A model generated the notes under the pieces. The model made no database searches and was not told the DNA's origin. It saw nothing but the letters and a program-made list of their open reading frames with translations. A stretch of 37,328 bases of DNA from Ignavibacteriales bacterium (GTDB lineage Bacteria; Bacteroidota; Ignavibacteria; T3Sed10-11): contig PWXV01000122.1 in NCBI GenBank assembly GCA_003568415.1, positions 1 through 37,328 of the forward strand, in the 5' to 3' direction. The first letter of the stretch is position 1, and each line of letters starts with the position of its first letter. Shown here piece after piece: positions 15,574 through 24,483 of this stretch. The position numbers and the translations under genes are program-made.

Positions 15574-16983
15574 ATGCAATACTGGTTTGTTTCATTACTG
15601 GCGTGTTTGGTTATATTTTCAGCGGCACAGAGTCAGCAAAACGAGGAGTACTTAGAAATCGGTGAAAAAATCCTTCATAAGGGATTGGTAGAAGAAGGAG
15701 CATACACATTTTTGGAAAAATTACTCGAGGTCGGACCGCGGTTTGCGGGTACTCCGGAAAAAGCGGCCGCTGTCGAGATCACCTATCAGATGCTTAAGGA
15801 TATAGGTCTCGACAAGGTCTGGCTTGAACCGGTTACCGTTCCCCGCTGGGTACGGGGTGATGTTGAGGAAGCCAAAATAGTCGGTTCACAACGTATCGGC
15901 GACGAAATTCTCAGTATTGCTGCTCTCGGCGGAAGCATTGCTACTCCTCAGGAGGGCATAACCGCTCCGGTGGTCGAGGTACATTCCTTTGAAGAATTAG
16001 AAGAACTCGGCGATTCAGTCGAGGGCAAAATTGTATTTTTTAACCGGCCAATGGATCGCCGTCACCTGAACACCTTTGCCGCATACAGCGGGGCTGTTAA
16101 TCAACGATCCAGGGGTGCGATTGAAGCGGCTAAATACGGTGCTATAGGTGTCCTTGTACGGTCTTTAACCTTGCGTATTGACGATTACCCACACACAGGC
16201 GGGATGAGATATGAGGATGGTATTCCACAGATTCCCGCTGCATCGATAAGCACGAAAGGTGCTGAACTCCTGAGCGAATCTCTCGAGTTTGAAAACGATC
16301 TGCATGTATATATGCGTTTCACTCCCGAAATGCGCGACTCAGTTGAAACATATAATGTCATCGGCGAGATAACAGGCACGGAATATCCCGATGAAATTAT
16401 TCTCATAGGTGCCCACCTTGATAGCTGGGATATAACACCCGGTGCACATGATGACGGTGCAGGTGTTGCTCAGGTTATACAGGGATTAAAACTACTTCAC
16501 GAACTGGATCTCCGGCCGAAACGAACGGTTCGCGGTGTATTATTCGCCAACGAGGAGTTCGGTATATCCGGCGGCTTCGCCTATGCTGAATCTGCAGAGC
16601 GGGATAATGAGGAACATCTTATAGCAATAGAATCAGACCGAGGCGGATTTCTCCCCCTCGGTTTTACCGTCGACAATGAAGACCAAGTTGTAGAATATTT
16701 TCAAAGATATACATATTTATTCGAACCTTACGGAATGCATCAGATCATTCAGGGGTTCGGCGGTGTGGATATTATACCCTTGCGCGAACAGGGTACAATA
16801 GCAATAGGATTATTACCGGATTCACAACGGTATTTCGACGTACATCATTCGGCAAAAGATACATTGGAAACGGTCAACCCGAGGGAACTTGAACTTGGTG
16901 CGGTCGCAATGGCACTATTTGCATACGTATTAGCAGAGGACGGTCTTCCGCGCTTTATTCATGAAGAATATCTCAGCAATTAA
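15574..16983 (+). CDS. Secreted M28-family aminopeptidase/carboxypeptidase-Q-like peptidase
   Basis: A 469-residue protein with a signal peptide (about 1-20). A protease-associated domain occupies roughly 120-240. The M28 di-zinc site is complete: H281 and D283 in GAHLDSWD, D293 in GAHDDGAG, E327/E328 in FANEEFG, D355 in IESDRGG, and H424/H425 in VHHSAKD. The arrangement matches the plasma glutamate carboxypeptidase / carboxypeptidase Q branch, which removes terminal residues from short peptides. An AAAGG lies upstream of the ATG. It is a single plus-strand gene, and its stop is 2 nt from the convergent macro-domain gene. Together with the M14 and M50-like proteins it points to peptide scavenging outside the cytoplasm. 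Confidence 0.93.
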   Translation: MQYWFVSLLACLVIFSAAQSQQNEEYLEIGEKILHKGLVEEGAYTFLEKLLEVGPRFAGTPEKAAAVEITYQMLKDIGLDKVWLEPVTVPRWVRGDVEEAKIVGSQRIGDEILSIAALGGSIATPQEGITAPVVEVHSFEELEELGDSVEGKIVFFNRPMDRRHLNTFAAYSGAVNQRSRGAIEAAKYGAIGVLVRSLTLRIDDYPHTGGMRYEDGIPQIPAASISTKGAELLSESLEFENDLHVYMRFTPEMRDSVETYNVIGEITGTEYPDEIILIGAHLDSWDITPGAHDDGAGVAQVIQGLKLLHELDLRPKRTVRGVLFANEEFGISGGFAYAESAERDNEEHLIAIESDRGGFLPLGFTVDNEDQVVEYFQRYTYLFEPYGMHQIIQGFGGVDIIPLREQGTIAIGLLPDSQRYFDVHHSAKDTLETVNPRELELGAVAMALFAYVLAEDGLPRFIHEEYLSN

Positions 16984-16985
16984 AT

Positions 16986-17525
16986 TTACTGTGCCTTTTC
17001 CAGTAAATACTCGAGCGTCGATTTATATGTTTCATAATCTTTATGTGAAAGCAGCACAAACCGAACGAGCTTTATTTCCGGATGGCGGGTCAGATAAGTG
17101 ATAACGGTTCGCAATGCAATCTCACTCGCTTCATCAACCGGATAACCATAAATACCGGTACTGATAGACGGGAACGAAATGGATTCGATTTTATATTGAC
17201 TCGCAAGCCGGAGGCATTGTTCATACGATGAAGTCAGCAGCATACTGTCATTGGTAGTGTTACCATAAACCGGTCCGACGGTATGAATAACATATTTTGC
17301 GTTTAATTTATGACCTGCGGTAATTTTTGCCTCGCCGGTCGTACAACCGTTTAATCGTTGACACTCTTCCCATAAACCGGTTCCCGCGGCCCGGTGTATT
17401 GCTCCCGAAACACCGCTGTCAGGACCAAGATCACCACGTGCAGAATTGACTATTGCATCGGTATCCTGTTCAGCTATATTTCCCCGTACCAACTCAAGTT
17501 TCGATTTATTAATTGTACACTCCAC
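16986..17525 (-). CDS. Macro-domain protein with variant catalytic loop
   Basis: A 179-residue macro domain. The fold signatures are clear: DAIVNSA at about 23-29, GAIHRAAG at 41-48, HTVGPVYG at 81-88, and FPSISTGIYGYP further on. In MacroD/YmdB-type deacetylases the first loop reads VNAAN...GGGGVDGAIH. Here it is VNSARGDLGPDSGVSGAIH, so the Asn is Arg30 and the Asp before GAIH is Ser40. ADP-ribose binding is likely retained, but classical hydrolysis of O-acetyl-ADP-ribose or mono-ADP-ribose may be lost or altered. It starts with GTG, supported by a perfect AAGGAGG 9 nt upstream, and is last in an operon directly after nadD. Confidence 0.88.
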   Translation of the reverse strand: MECTINKSKLELVRGNIAEQDTDAIVNSARGDLGPDSGVSGAIHRAAGTGLWEECQRLNGCTTGEAKITAGHKLNAKYVIHTVGPVYGNTTNDSMLLTSSYEQCLRLASQYKIESISFPSISTGIYGYPVDEASEIALRTVITYLTRHPEIKLVRFVLLSHKDYETYKSTLEYLLEKAQ

Positions 17526-17539
17526 GTTTCTTATCCTCC

Positions 17540-18130
17540 TTAACGATCAATAGTTTTATATAATCCTTCCGACTCAATTGCACGATACACTGACTCGGGA
17601 ATCAAATAACGGATAGACTTCCCTTCTTGAATCCTTTGCCGGATGCCGGTAGATGATATATCAAGCAATGGCAGATCAACTATTTTCGTTTTTGCAAGCA
17701 CATCTTTCTGCACTTTTTCTGTGTCGAATCCCGGACGGTTTACTGCAACCAGTATACATCGTTCAAGTATTGCTTTATAATCTTTCCATTGGTGAAATAT
17801 GACCAGATTATCGGCACCTACTACAAGGTATAACGTAGCATTTTTATGCACTTTGTCAAGGGCATTAACCGTGTCTATGGTATATGATGTTCCTCCCCGC
17901 TGAATCTCAATATCGGATACTTCAAACCGTTCATTATCCGCAATCGCCAGTTGCGTCAGTCGCAACCGTTTCTGCGCATCAAGTAGATTTGTATCCTGTT
18001 TATGAGGAGGTGTTGCCGAGGGAATGAAGATGAGTTTGTCAAGCCGTAGTTCCTCATACAGCATTTCACCGAATATAAGGTGGGCTATATGAGGGGGGTT
18101 AAATGATCCGCCATAAATACCGATATTCAT
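17540..18130 (-). CDS. nadD: Nicotinate-nucleotide adenylyltransferase
   Basis: A 196-residue nucleotidyltransferase. The N-terminal GIYGGSFNPPHIAHL (residues 4-18) holds the HxGH-like signature (HIAH), and the C-terminal ISSTGIRQRI is the second family motif. NadD joins ATP and nicotinate mononucleotide to give deamido-NAD, an essential step in NAD synthesis. The length fits the bacterial family (about 190-220). It lies 10 nt after the CorC/HlyC-like gene and 14 nt before the macro-domain gene, so NAD synthesis and ADP-ribose chemistry are encoded side by side. There is only a weak GGA before the ATG. Confidence 0.95.
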   Translation of the reverse strand: MNIGIYGGSFNPPHIAHLIFGEMLYEELRLDKLIFIPSATPPHKQDTNLLDAQKRLRLTQLAIADNERFEVSDIEIQRGGTSYTIDTVNALDKVHKNATLYLVVGADNLVIFHQWKDYKAILERCILVAVNRPGFDTEKVQKDVLAKTKIVDLPLLDISSTGIRQRIQEGKSIRYLIPESVYRAIESEGLYKTIDR

Positions 18131-18140
18131 CGTATGTCCG

Positions 18141-19433
18141 TTATTCTATACTACTTTGTTGAAAACGTTTCACTTTTATTTTTTCGATTCGCCGTTCGCT
18201 CTTTCGCATAATGGTAAAATTCAAATTACCGAACTGGATTTCTTCCTTGTTATCGGGTATCCTGCCGGTTAATTTGTGTAAAAAACCGTTCACCGTTTCG
18301 TAATCAACATCTTCCGGCACCTGGGCGGAAAATGTTTTATTAAAATCAGATATGTTCATGCCCCCGTCAACAATCCACGAGCCGTCGGTATCTTTTATAT
18401 AACTTTGTTTTATCTCGTCATATTCATCATGAATTTCACCGATAATTTCCTCGATAATATCTTCAAGAGTTATGATACCTTCGGTACCGCCAAACTCATC
18501 GATTACAATTGCCAAATGTATCTTTTGCTGCTGGAATTCACGCAACAACTGACTGATCTTTTTGGTTTCGGGAACAAAGCTCGCAGGCCTGATGGTATTT
18601 TCAAGAACAATTGTACTTTCACTATCAATTGTGCGGATCAGGTCTTTGGCAAAGACGATTCCCACTATATTGTCGATTGTATCTTTATACACCGGTATTC
18701 TTGAAAATCCCTCTTCGGTCACAATTGTAATAATTTCATCGTGCGGTGTATCAATTTCAAGAGCAACCACATCCGGGCGCGGGATCATAATTTCCTTCGC
18801 TGTCGTCTCCGTGAACTCAAGGACCCGATTGATTATTTCATATTCAGCCGTATCGATTATTCCCGATCTACGGCCTTCTTCAATGAAGTACAATAACTCA
18901 GACTTAGAAATACGTGACGGATGACCATTAACCGGTGAACGTGAAAATATGCGCCCGATGCCGCCGGTAAAAGAAATAAGCGGATATAAAAGTGCAACCA
19001 TCGAACGCTGCACAGGAGCAGAAAGCAGTGCAATTTTTTCGGCAAATAATTGCCCGAATAATCTTGGTATCTGATAGACAAATACTTGCACGATAACGAT
19101 AAGTACAATGCCCGCAATGAATAACGACACCGGATAGCTCATCGATTGTATCCACGAACTCGAAAACGTTTGAATATACGGTTCAAAAAACCGTGCAATA
19201 AACAAACCCGATATTGCAGCGGCAAGCAACAGGAAGAATAACGTGACAACCTTTGAGGTATAGACAAAATCCTCAATTGAGCGGTACAGGGTCTGGAGCG
19301 ATTGCGCGCCACGTCGTTTTTCTTCGACCAGTTGATGTACCCGCATCCGGCCAAGACTGATAATAGCTGTTTCAATACAAACAATAATACCAGCAATAAG
19401 AATAAGCAATGCTGTAATTAACAACTCATTCAT
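18141..19433 (-). CDS. CNNM/CBS/CorC_HlyC-domain membrane protein
   Basis: A 430-residue protein. An N-terminal CNNM (DUF21) domain with about four membrane segments covers residues 1-190, a CBS pair with IMIPRPDVVALE...GFSRIPVY...VGIVFAKDL covers roughly 205-330, and a C-terminal CorC_HlyC domain starts near 345. The DEFGGTEGIITLEDIIEEIIGEI segment bridging the two is diagnostic. Relatives are magnesium/cobalt efflux proteins (CorC, MpfA) and, in Bacteroidota, GldE. The haemolysin name sometimes used is historical. Its ATG overlaps the truA stop by 8 nt. Ion transport is the most likely role, but the ion is not proven. Confidence 0.9.
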   Translation of the reverse strand: MNELLITALLILIAGIIVCIETAIISLGRMRVHQLVEEKRRGAQSLQTLYRSIEDFVYTSKVVTLFFLLLAAAISGLFIARFFEPYIQTFSSSWIQSMSYPVSLFIAGIVLIVIVQVFVYQIPRLFGQLFAEKIALLSAPVQRSMVALLYPLISFTGGIGRIFSRSPVNGHPSRISKSELLYFIEEGRRSGIIDTAEYEIINRVLEFTETTAKEIMIPRPDVVALEIDTPHDEIITIVTEEGFSRIPVYKDTIDNIVGIVFAKDLIRTIDSESTIVLENTIRPASFVPETKKISQLLREFQQQKIHLAIVIDEFGGTEGIITLEDIIEEIIGEIHDEYDEIKQSYIKDTDGSWIVDGGMNISDFNKTFSAQVPEDVDYETVNGFLHKLTGRIPDNKEEIQFGNLNFTIMRKSERRIEKIKVKRFQQSSIE

Positions 19434-20181
19434 AAATGACTTCCTCTAAAACGAGACCGGCAGCAGGTGCCGTTGGCCCTGCATCTTTTTTCTTACCGGA
19501 TTGGATTGCAGCTTTAAATTGATCAACCGTTGAATAACCTCGACCAACATCCACCATACTTCCCACCAATGCTCTGACCATATTGTGTAAAAACCTGTTC
19601 GCGTGTATAGTAAATATCAATCTGGCATCTGATTCCCTCCATCCTGCGTGGTTCACCGTACAACGATAATGATCGACTTCTGCTTCGCTTTTTGTAAATG
19701 CACGGAAATCATTATCACCGAGAATATATGAGCAGCATGCGTTCATTTTTTCAATTGAGAGAGAATACCACACATACCAGACTATTCTCCGGTCGATTGC
19801 ACACGGCGAAGTACTGATAGTATATGAATAGCGTCGCTCACGTGCGCTATATCGTGCATGAAAGGTATCATCAACTTCTGTAACATTCAATACCGCGATG
19901 TCGTTTGGAAGAATACCGTTCAATGCTTCATAAATTTTTTCGGTTGAAAGATCGGATTTTATAATAGCGTGAGCAACCTGTCCCCGGGCGTGAACCCCCG
20001 AGTCGGTACGTCCGGAACCAACTACGGTTGCATCAGTTCCGGTAAATTGTGTAAATGCTTTTTGGAGCATTGCCTGTACAGAGCGCCCGTTCGGTTGGAT
20101 TTGCCAACCGACAAAATCTGTCCCGTCATATTCGAGAAGCAGTTTTAAACGTCGTGAAGAATCGTGTGCCGGATCTTCCAT
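19426..20181 (-). CDS. truA: tRNA pseudouridine(38-40) synthase
   Basis: A 251-residue TruA. The N-terminal LEYDGTDFVGWQIQPNGRSVQ and the catalytic motif GRTDSGVHARGQVAH with Asp60 are both present. The C-terminal part contains HNMVRALVGSMVDVGRG, also typical. The enzyme isomerises uridines 38-40 in the anticodon stem of many tRNAs. The length is normal. It follows the DUF5683 gene by 9 nt and overlaps the CorC/HlyC-like gene by 8 nt, inside an operon that begins with another tRNA-modifying enzyme (MtaB). Confidence 0.96.
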   Translation of the reverse strand: MEDPAHDSSRRLKLLLEYDGTDFVGWQIQPNGRSVQAMLQKAFTQFTGTDATVVGSGRTDSGVHARGQVAHAIIKSDLSTEKIYEALNGILPNDIAVLNVTEVDDTFHARYSARERRYSYTISTSPCAIDRRIVWYVWYSLSIEKMNACCSYILGDNDFRAFTKSEAEVDHYRCTVNHAGWRESDARLIFTIHANRFLHNMVRALVGSMVDVGRGYSTVDQFKAAIQSGKKKDAGPTAPAAGLVLEEVIYE

Positions 20182-20190
20182 GTGTGTGGA

Positions 20191-20934
20191 TTAAAAGGTA
20201 TGTTGAATTCCTGCCACAAATCCGTGTTGAAGTGGAGCAAAACCAAACGACCACCCTGATGCAGACTCTGTGGTTCCGATTCTATCATTATATCGTGCTG
20301 CAGAATTTCCAGCAAGGATTGCACTGACTATATGATTCGCAACGATAGCAGCACCGACAAATTTCACAGCGTTCAGCATCTGGTCGCTGCGCACCCGCAT
20401 ATCACGAAATTCCCGCCGTTTTTCGTCGGATTCCCATTCCCAGGCGTACGTTTCATCTCTATAGAGTGCTCCGATATCACGGTCTCTCATCTTCTTTTCA
20501 TTGTATTCCTCTCGAGAATTAAAGTTGCCGACATTTACGAAAAACTGATCGTCTTTTCCGCTCCAATCTGCACCTGCATAAACGGCTGCAAATGCCTGCG
20601 CATCATTTCTGATCCAGTTTCCATAGGAATTAAATCCCAGAACCGTCAGCCATAAAGTAACTTCACTTCCGAGCAAATATCTCCCTACTCTAAAATTATC
20701 AGCATATAACTCGCCCATTCCGGGAACAATCAATGAGTATAAAACGGCACGGCCGACACTTTTCCGTTGATTGGTGTTTCCCGTATTTTTTTCAAACTTA
20801 GCAAGACGTTCATCTAAGAACGTGCGTTCTGCATTAAATGGGATCCCATCCTGTGCGTTGAGCGGGTTTCCTGCAAGTAACAGTATGAGTAGAATCAGTA
20901 CGCCTGAAATGAATTTCGAGTATGAATCTTCCAT
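20191..20934 (-). CDS. DUF5683-domain envelope protein
   Basis: A 247-residue protein with an N-terminal signal or anchor (about 9-28, ending PLNAQD). The region RAVLYSLIVPGMGELYADNFRVGRYLLGSEVTLWLTVLGF is the DUF5683 signature, with one or two hydrophobic segments. A second hydrophobic patch (about 193-210) precedes a C-terminus ending in HTF, suggesting an outer-membrane or envelope location. The domain is frequent in FCB-group bacteria and has no proven function. It lies 5 nt after mtaB and 9 nt before truA. That placement next to RNA-modification genes is not explained by anything I can see. Confidence 0.8.
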   Translation of the reverse strand: MEDSYSKFISGVLILLILLLAGNPLNAQDGIPFNAERTFLDERLAKFEKNTGNTNQRKSVGRAVLYSLIVPGMGELYADNFRVGRYLLGSEVTLWLTVLGFNSYGNWIRNDAQAFAAVYAGADWSGKDDQFFVNVGNFNSREEYNEKKMRDRDIGALYRDETYAWEWESDEKRREFRDMRVRSDQMLNAVKFVGAAIVANHIVSAILAGNSAARYNDRIGTTESASGWSFGFAPLQHGFVAGIQHTF

Positions 20935-20939
20935 AGGTA

Positions 20940-22304
20940 TTATTGAATTACCGGTAATCGAAATGATTGCCCGGCACCATTTCCTTTACTCAAATTTGTA
21001 TCCCATTGAATAATGTCACCGTATGCAACTTCACCGTTCACCGAAGTTATCCGGACCGTTGCTTCAGTATTTTCGATACCCTCATGATACGGGACAGCAA
21101 CACGAAGATATTCTTTTGTTAGTCCATTAATGTAATCATTTTTAAATGATTCTTCAAACAACACCGATACCTCTTTCCCAATAAACCGCTGCATAAATGC
21201 CCGGCGTTTTTTCTCACTCAGAATACGAAGCATTTTTGTTCTCCGCGAACGGTCTGCCGGATCGACTTTTCCTTCGTACTCCATTGCCGGTGTATTATCA
21301 CGCTCTGAGTAAGTAAAAACATGCAGATAGCTTATCGGTAAGTCAACTATAAAACGGTAGGTATCTTCAAAATGTTCTTCTGTCTCACCGGGAAAACCGA
21401 CAATAACATCAACCCCGATACCGGCATCCGGTTCACGCCTGCAAATTTTATGGACAAGGTTTCCGTAATAGTCGCTCATATATCTCCGTCGCATTCGCCG
21501 TAATATGTCATCACTCCCGCTTTGTAACGGAATATGAAAATGCGGGACAAGTACTTCGGATGAGATCCAGAATTCAAGAAGCTCATCGGTAAGAAGGTTC
21601 GGTTCTATTGAACTGATCCGTAAACGACGCAGCCCGGGTACTTGTTCAAGAGTACGTAGAAGATCGAGCAGTGATGTGCCGTCTTTACTGCCGTAATCTC
21701 CGACATTAACACCGGTCAGCACTATCTCTTTGAATCCTTCACCGACAAGCATTTCTGCCTGACGCACCGATTCGTCGATAGACTGACTGCGGCTTTCGCC
21801 CCGTGCGAGCGGTATGGTACAGAATGAACAGGAATAATCGCATCCATCCTGTACTTTTAAAAATGCACGTGTTCTTCTTCCTTCATCGAATGAGTATCCC
21901 GTTCCGAAACCGGAAGCTTCATCAATCGGCGAGACGTAGATCCGGGGTGTTTTTTCTTTGCGGAATTCCTTGTCTGCATAATCGAAAATAGCAAATTTTT
22001 CCGATGAACCGAGTACCAGATCGACACCTTCGATTGAGGCAATTACCTCCGGATCAAGTTGTGCATAACACCCGACAACTATAACATATGCATCCGGAGA
22101 ATGTCGCCGCGCGCGGCGAACAATCTGACGGCATTCACGGTCTGCTTTTTCCGTTACGGTACATGTATTCACAACACATACCTGAGCAGGTTGTGCTATC
22201 GTATCGGATACAGTAAACCCCCGTTCCCGAAACTGCCGCATAAACGACGATGTTTCGGCGTAATTCAATTTGCAGCCGAGTGTATGAAATACCGCTTTTT
22301 TCAT
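20940..22304 (-). CDS. mtaB: tRNA t6A37 methylthiotransferase MtaB
   Basis: A 454-residue radical-SAM methylthiotransferase. From the ATG at 22304 the UPF0004 cysteines are C11 (TLGCKLN), C48 (NTCTVT) and C79 (VGCYAQ). The radical SAM cluster is C155xxxC159xxC162 (CDYSCSFC). A TRAM domain forms the C-terminus. The GCKLN spacing and overall pattern fit MtaB, which makes ms2t6A at position 37 of ANN-decoding tRNAs, better than MiaB. A longer frame starts at 22331, but that start lies inside the rpsA terminator hairpin, so 22304 is preferred. It leads a six-gene operon down to the macro-domain gene. Confidence 0.93.
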   Translation of the reverse strand: MKKAVFHTLGCKLNYAETSSFMRQFRERGFTVSDTIAQPAQVCVVNTCTVTEKADRECRQIVRRARRHSPDAYVIVVGCYAQLDPEVIASIEGVDLVLGSSEKFAIFDYADKEFRKEKTPRIYVSPIDEASGFGTGYSFDEGRRTRAFLKVQDGCDYSCSFCTIPLARGESRSQSIDESVRQAEMLVGEGFKEIVLTGVNVGDYGSKDGTSLLDLLRTLEQVPGLRRLRISSIEPNLLTDELLEFWISSEVLVPHFHIPLQSGSDDILRRMRRRYMSDYYGNLVHKICRREPDAGIGVDVIVGFPGETEEHFEDTYRFIVDLPISYLHVFTYSERDNTPAMEYEGKVDPADRSRRTKMLRILSEKKRRAFMQRFIGKEVSVLFEESFKNDYINGLTKEYLRVAVPYHEGIENTEATVRITSVNGEVAYGDIIQWDTNLSKGNGAGQSFRLPVIQ

Positions 22305-22359
22305 AAATAATAAAAAGAGTTGCCTCCGCATAACAGTATGTTATGAGCAGACAACTCTT
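22305..22359 (-). terminator. Intrinsic terminator of rpsA
   Basis: On the minus strand AAGAGTTG (complement of 22352-22359) and CAACTCTT (22315-22322) form the outer stem, with an inner perfect stem CATAACA/TGTTATG. It is followed by TTTTTATTATTT. It begins 25 nt after the rpsA stop codon and ends immediately before the mtaB ATG at 22304. Stem plus T-run make this the clearest terminator in the window. Confidence 0.8.
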
Positions 22360-22384
22360 CATTGTTCAAATACAGCTTCTATTT

Positions 22385-24400
22385 TTAGTTCGATTGTTTA
22401 TTTTCTTCGTTAACCGCTTCTTCTTTTTTCGTCTGCTCGTCGTCCTGCTCACCACTATCCGACTCCTCCTTCTTCTCCTCCTGAACATCCTGCGATTCTG
22501 ATGAAGTCTCTTCGCTATTCTGCGATTCTTTATCTTCTGATGTCTCCTCGCTGCTGGATTGTTCCGGCTGTTCCTCCGTTTTTGTTTCTTCGGAAGTAGT
22601 TTCGTCTTTCGTTTCCGGTTTCTCTTCCTGAGCAGGTTCTTCAGCTAACCTTGCCTCAAGTTCTGCCTGCGTATCATCGGCAGTTTGCTCGGGCTTCGAT
22701 TCTTCAGAAAGTTCACCAATGGTAATCGAGTCGATATTAAGGTCTTTTGTATATTTCTCGACCTCCTCCTTCTCTTTGTCTTTGAGATATTCAAGAAGCG
22801 AAAGAACTATTTTTTTACTCTCTTTATCGAATTCAACAACCTTAAGCGGAAGTTTCTTGCCCGGTTCAAATGCAGCCTGCAAGTTTTTAATGGGTTCTTG
22901 CGATAGCTGCGATGCCGGAACAAATGCATCCACCCCGAGCGGTAATTCAACGATCAATCCTTTATCGATTATCCGGGCAACGATTCCTTCGGTCTCTGTC
23001 CCGACTTTGTACTCTTCTTCAAACCGATCCCACGGATTATCTTCTATCTGTTTGTGACCGAGTGAGATGCGGCGTTGTTCGACATCAATATTGAGTATGA
23101 CGACTTCGATTTGATCGCCTTTTTTCACTACCTCGCCCGGATGCCGTATTTTCTTCGTCCAGGAAAGGTCGGATATATGAATTAATCCGTCGACACCTTC
23201 TTCGAGTTCAACAAAGATACCGAAATTGGTGAGGTTTCGTACTGTTCCTGTATGCCGTGAACTGACCGGATATTTATGCAGCAGGTCTTGCCATGGGTCC
23301 GGTTCAAGCTGTTTGATACCGAGTGAGATTTTCTTCTCCTCCACATCGAGATTGAGGATAACCGCTTCGACCATCTGTCCCATTGAAACAACCTGTGAAG
23401 GATGTTTAATATGCTGTGTCCAGCTCATTTCGGAAATGTGAATAAGCCCTTCGATACCTTTTTCTATCTCAATAAATGCACCGTAATCGGTTAGTGAAAC
23501 GACCTTGCCGGTAACTTTGGTTCCGACAGGATATCGCTCTTCGATATTCTCCCATGGATGTGCCTGCAATTGTTTATAACCGAGTGAGATGCGTTTTTTC
23601 TCGTCATCGAAATCGAGAACTACGACGTTAATTGTTTGGTCGAGTTTAACGATCTCTGATGGATGATTAATGCGTCCCCAGGACAGATCGGTGATGTGAA
23701 TAAGACCGTCAACTCCGCCAAGGTCGACAAATACGCCAAAGTCGGTAATTGCTTTGACGTGCCCTTCAAGGATCTGGCCTTTTTCAAGTCCTTCGAGTAT
23801 TGCTTTTCGTTGTCCGGATATTTCTTCCTCGATAAGAACTTTGTGTGAAACGACTACATTTTCAAACGGATGGTTTACTTTCACCAGCTTGAAATCCATT
23901 GTCTGGCCGATATACTGGTCAAAATCGCGAACGGGACGAATATCGATCTGTGAACCGGGCAGAAATGCATCGATTCCATATAAATCGACAACAATACCGC
24001 CTTTAATACGGCGAACACATTTGCCCTGTAAAACTTCACCTTTATCGTATGCTTCGAGTACTCGCTCCCAGGCACGGATATAATCGGCCCGTTTGCGTGA
24101 GAGGACGAGCTGGCCATCCGGGTCTTCAACCGTTTCAAGTACAACTTCGACCTCATCGCCGACGCTTATTTCTTCGGGACTGCTAAATTCTGTTTTGGGT
24201 ATAAGGCCTTCAGACTTAAATCCAATATCTACGGCAATGGAATCTTCCCGAATTTGTATGACTTTACCTTTGATAATCTCACCTTCGGAGATTCGGTTTA
24301 AGGTACTTTCATACATCTTTTCGAGTTCTTTAAACTCCTCCTGTGTATATTCGGTATCGTGTAAATTGTTTAGTGAATTTGTTTTTGATTCTTCTGTCAT
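22385..24400 (-). CDS. rpsA: 30S ribosomal protein S1 with acidic C-terminal tail
   Basis: A 671-residue protein with six S1 (OB-fold) repeats at about 36-104, 118-188, 206-276, 292-364, 379-450 and 466-536. Repeats 3-5 carry the strong pattern DGLIHI(T/S)(D/E)(L/M)SW. S1 binds mRNA upstream of the start codon and helps load it on the 30S subunit. The last 130 residues or so (about 540-671) are very rich in Glu, with Lys, Ser, Gln and Thr, and are not part of the folded family core. The ATG has a good AGGAGG. It is the third gene after cmk and ispH, an order also known in other bacteria, and is followed by a strong terminator. Confidence 0.95.
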   Translation of the reverse strand: MTEESKTNSLNNLHDTEYTQEEFKELEKMYESTLNRISEGEIIKGKVIQIREDSIAVDIGFKSEGLIPKTEFSSPEEISVGDEVEVVLETVEDPDGQLVLSRKRADYIRAWERVLEAYDKGEVLQGKCVRRIKGGIVVDLYGIDAFLPGSQIDIRPVRDFDQYIGQTMDFKLVKVNHPFENVVVSHKVLIEEEISGQRKAILEGLEKGQILEGHVKAITDFGVFVDLGGVDGLIHITDLSWGRINHPSEIVKLDQTINVVVLDFDDEKKRISLGYKQLQAHPWENIEERYPVGTKVTGKVVSLTDYGAFIEIEKGIEGLIHISEMSWTQHIKHPSQVVSMGQMVEAVILNLDVEEKKISLGIKQLEPDPWQDLLHKYPVSSRHTGTVRNLTNFGIFVELEEGVDGLIHISDLSWTKKIRHPGEVVKKGDQIEVVILNIDVEQRRISLGHKQIEDNPWDRFEEEYKVGTETEGIVARIIDKGLIVELPLGVDAFVPASQLSQEPIKNLQAAFEPGKKLPLKVVEFDKESKKIVLSLLEYLKDKEKEEVEKYTKDLNIDSITIGELSEESKPEQTADDTQAELEARLAEEPAQEEKPETKDETTSEETKTEEQPEQSSSEETSEDKESQNSEETSSESQDVQEEKKEESDSGEQDDEQTKKEEAVNEENKQSN

Positions 24401-24418
24401 TAAGAATCCTCCTGCTGC

Positions 24419-24442
24419 AATATCCCGAAACTACAGGATATT
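24419..24442 (-). promoter_or_regulatory. Hairpin in the rpsA leader
   Basis: AATATCC and GGATATT form a perfect 7-bp stem with a 10-nt loop, about 18 nt upstream of the rpsA start codon. On the minus strand it is preceded by an A-rich run and followed by the AGGAGG site. In several bacteria S1 represses its own mRNA through leader structures, so an autoregulatory role is plausible. It is not demonstrated here. Confidence 0.4.
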
Positions 24443-24483
24443 TTTCTTTTTTTATTTAGTGGTTATTGGTTTAGTGGATTATG

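Noticed and set aside
22305-22331. mtaB starting at the 22331 ATG
   Set aside because: That start and its codons lie inside the rpsA terminator, and MKKAVFHTLGCKLN from 22304 matches the family start.
24419-24460. Plus-strand intrinsic terminator (GGATATT stem followed by T-rich run)
   Set aside because: No plus-strand gene ends here. The same stem lies in the rpsA leader, which is the more sensible reading.
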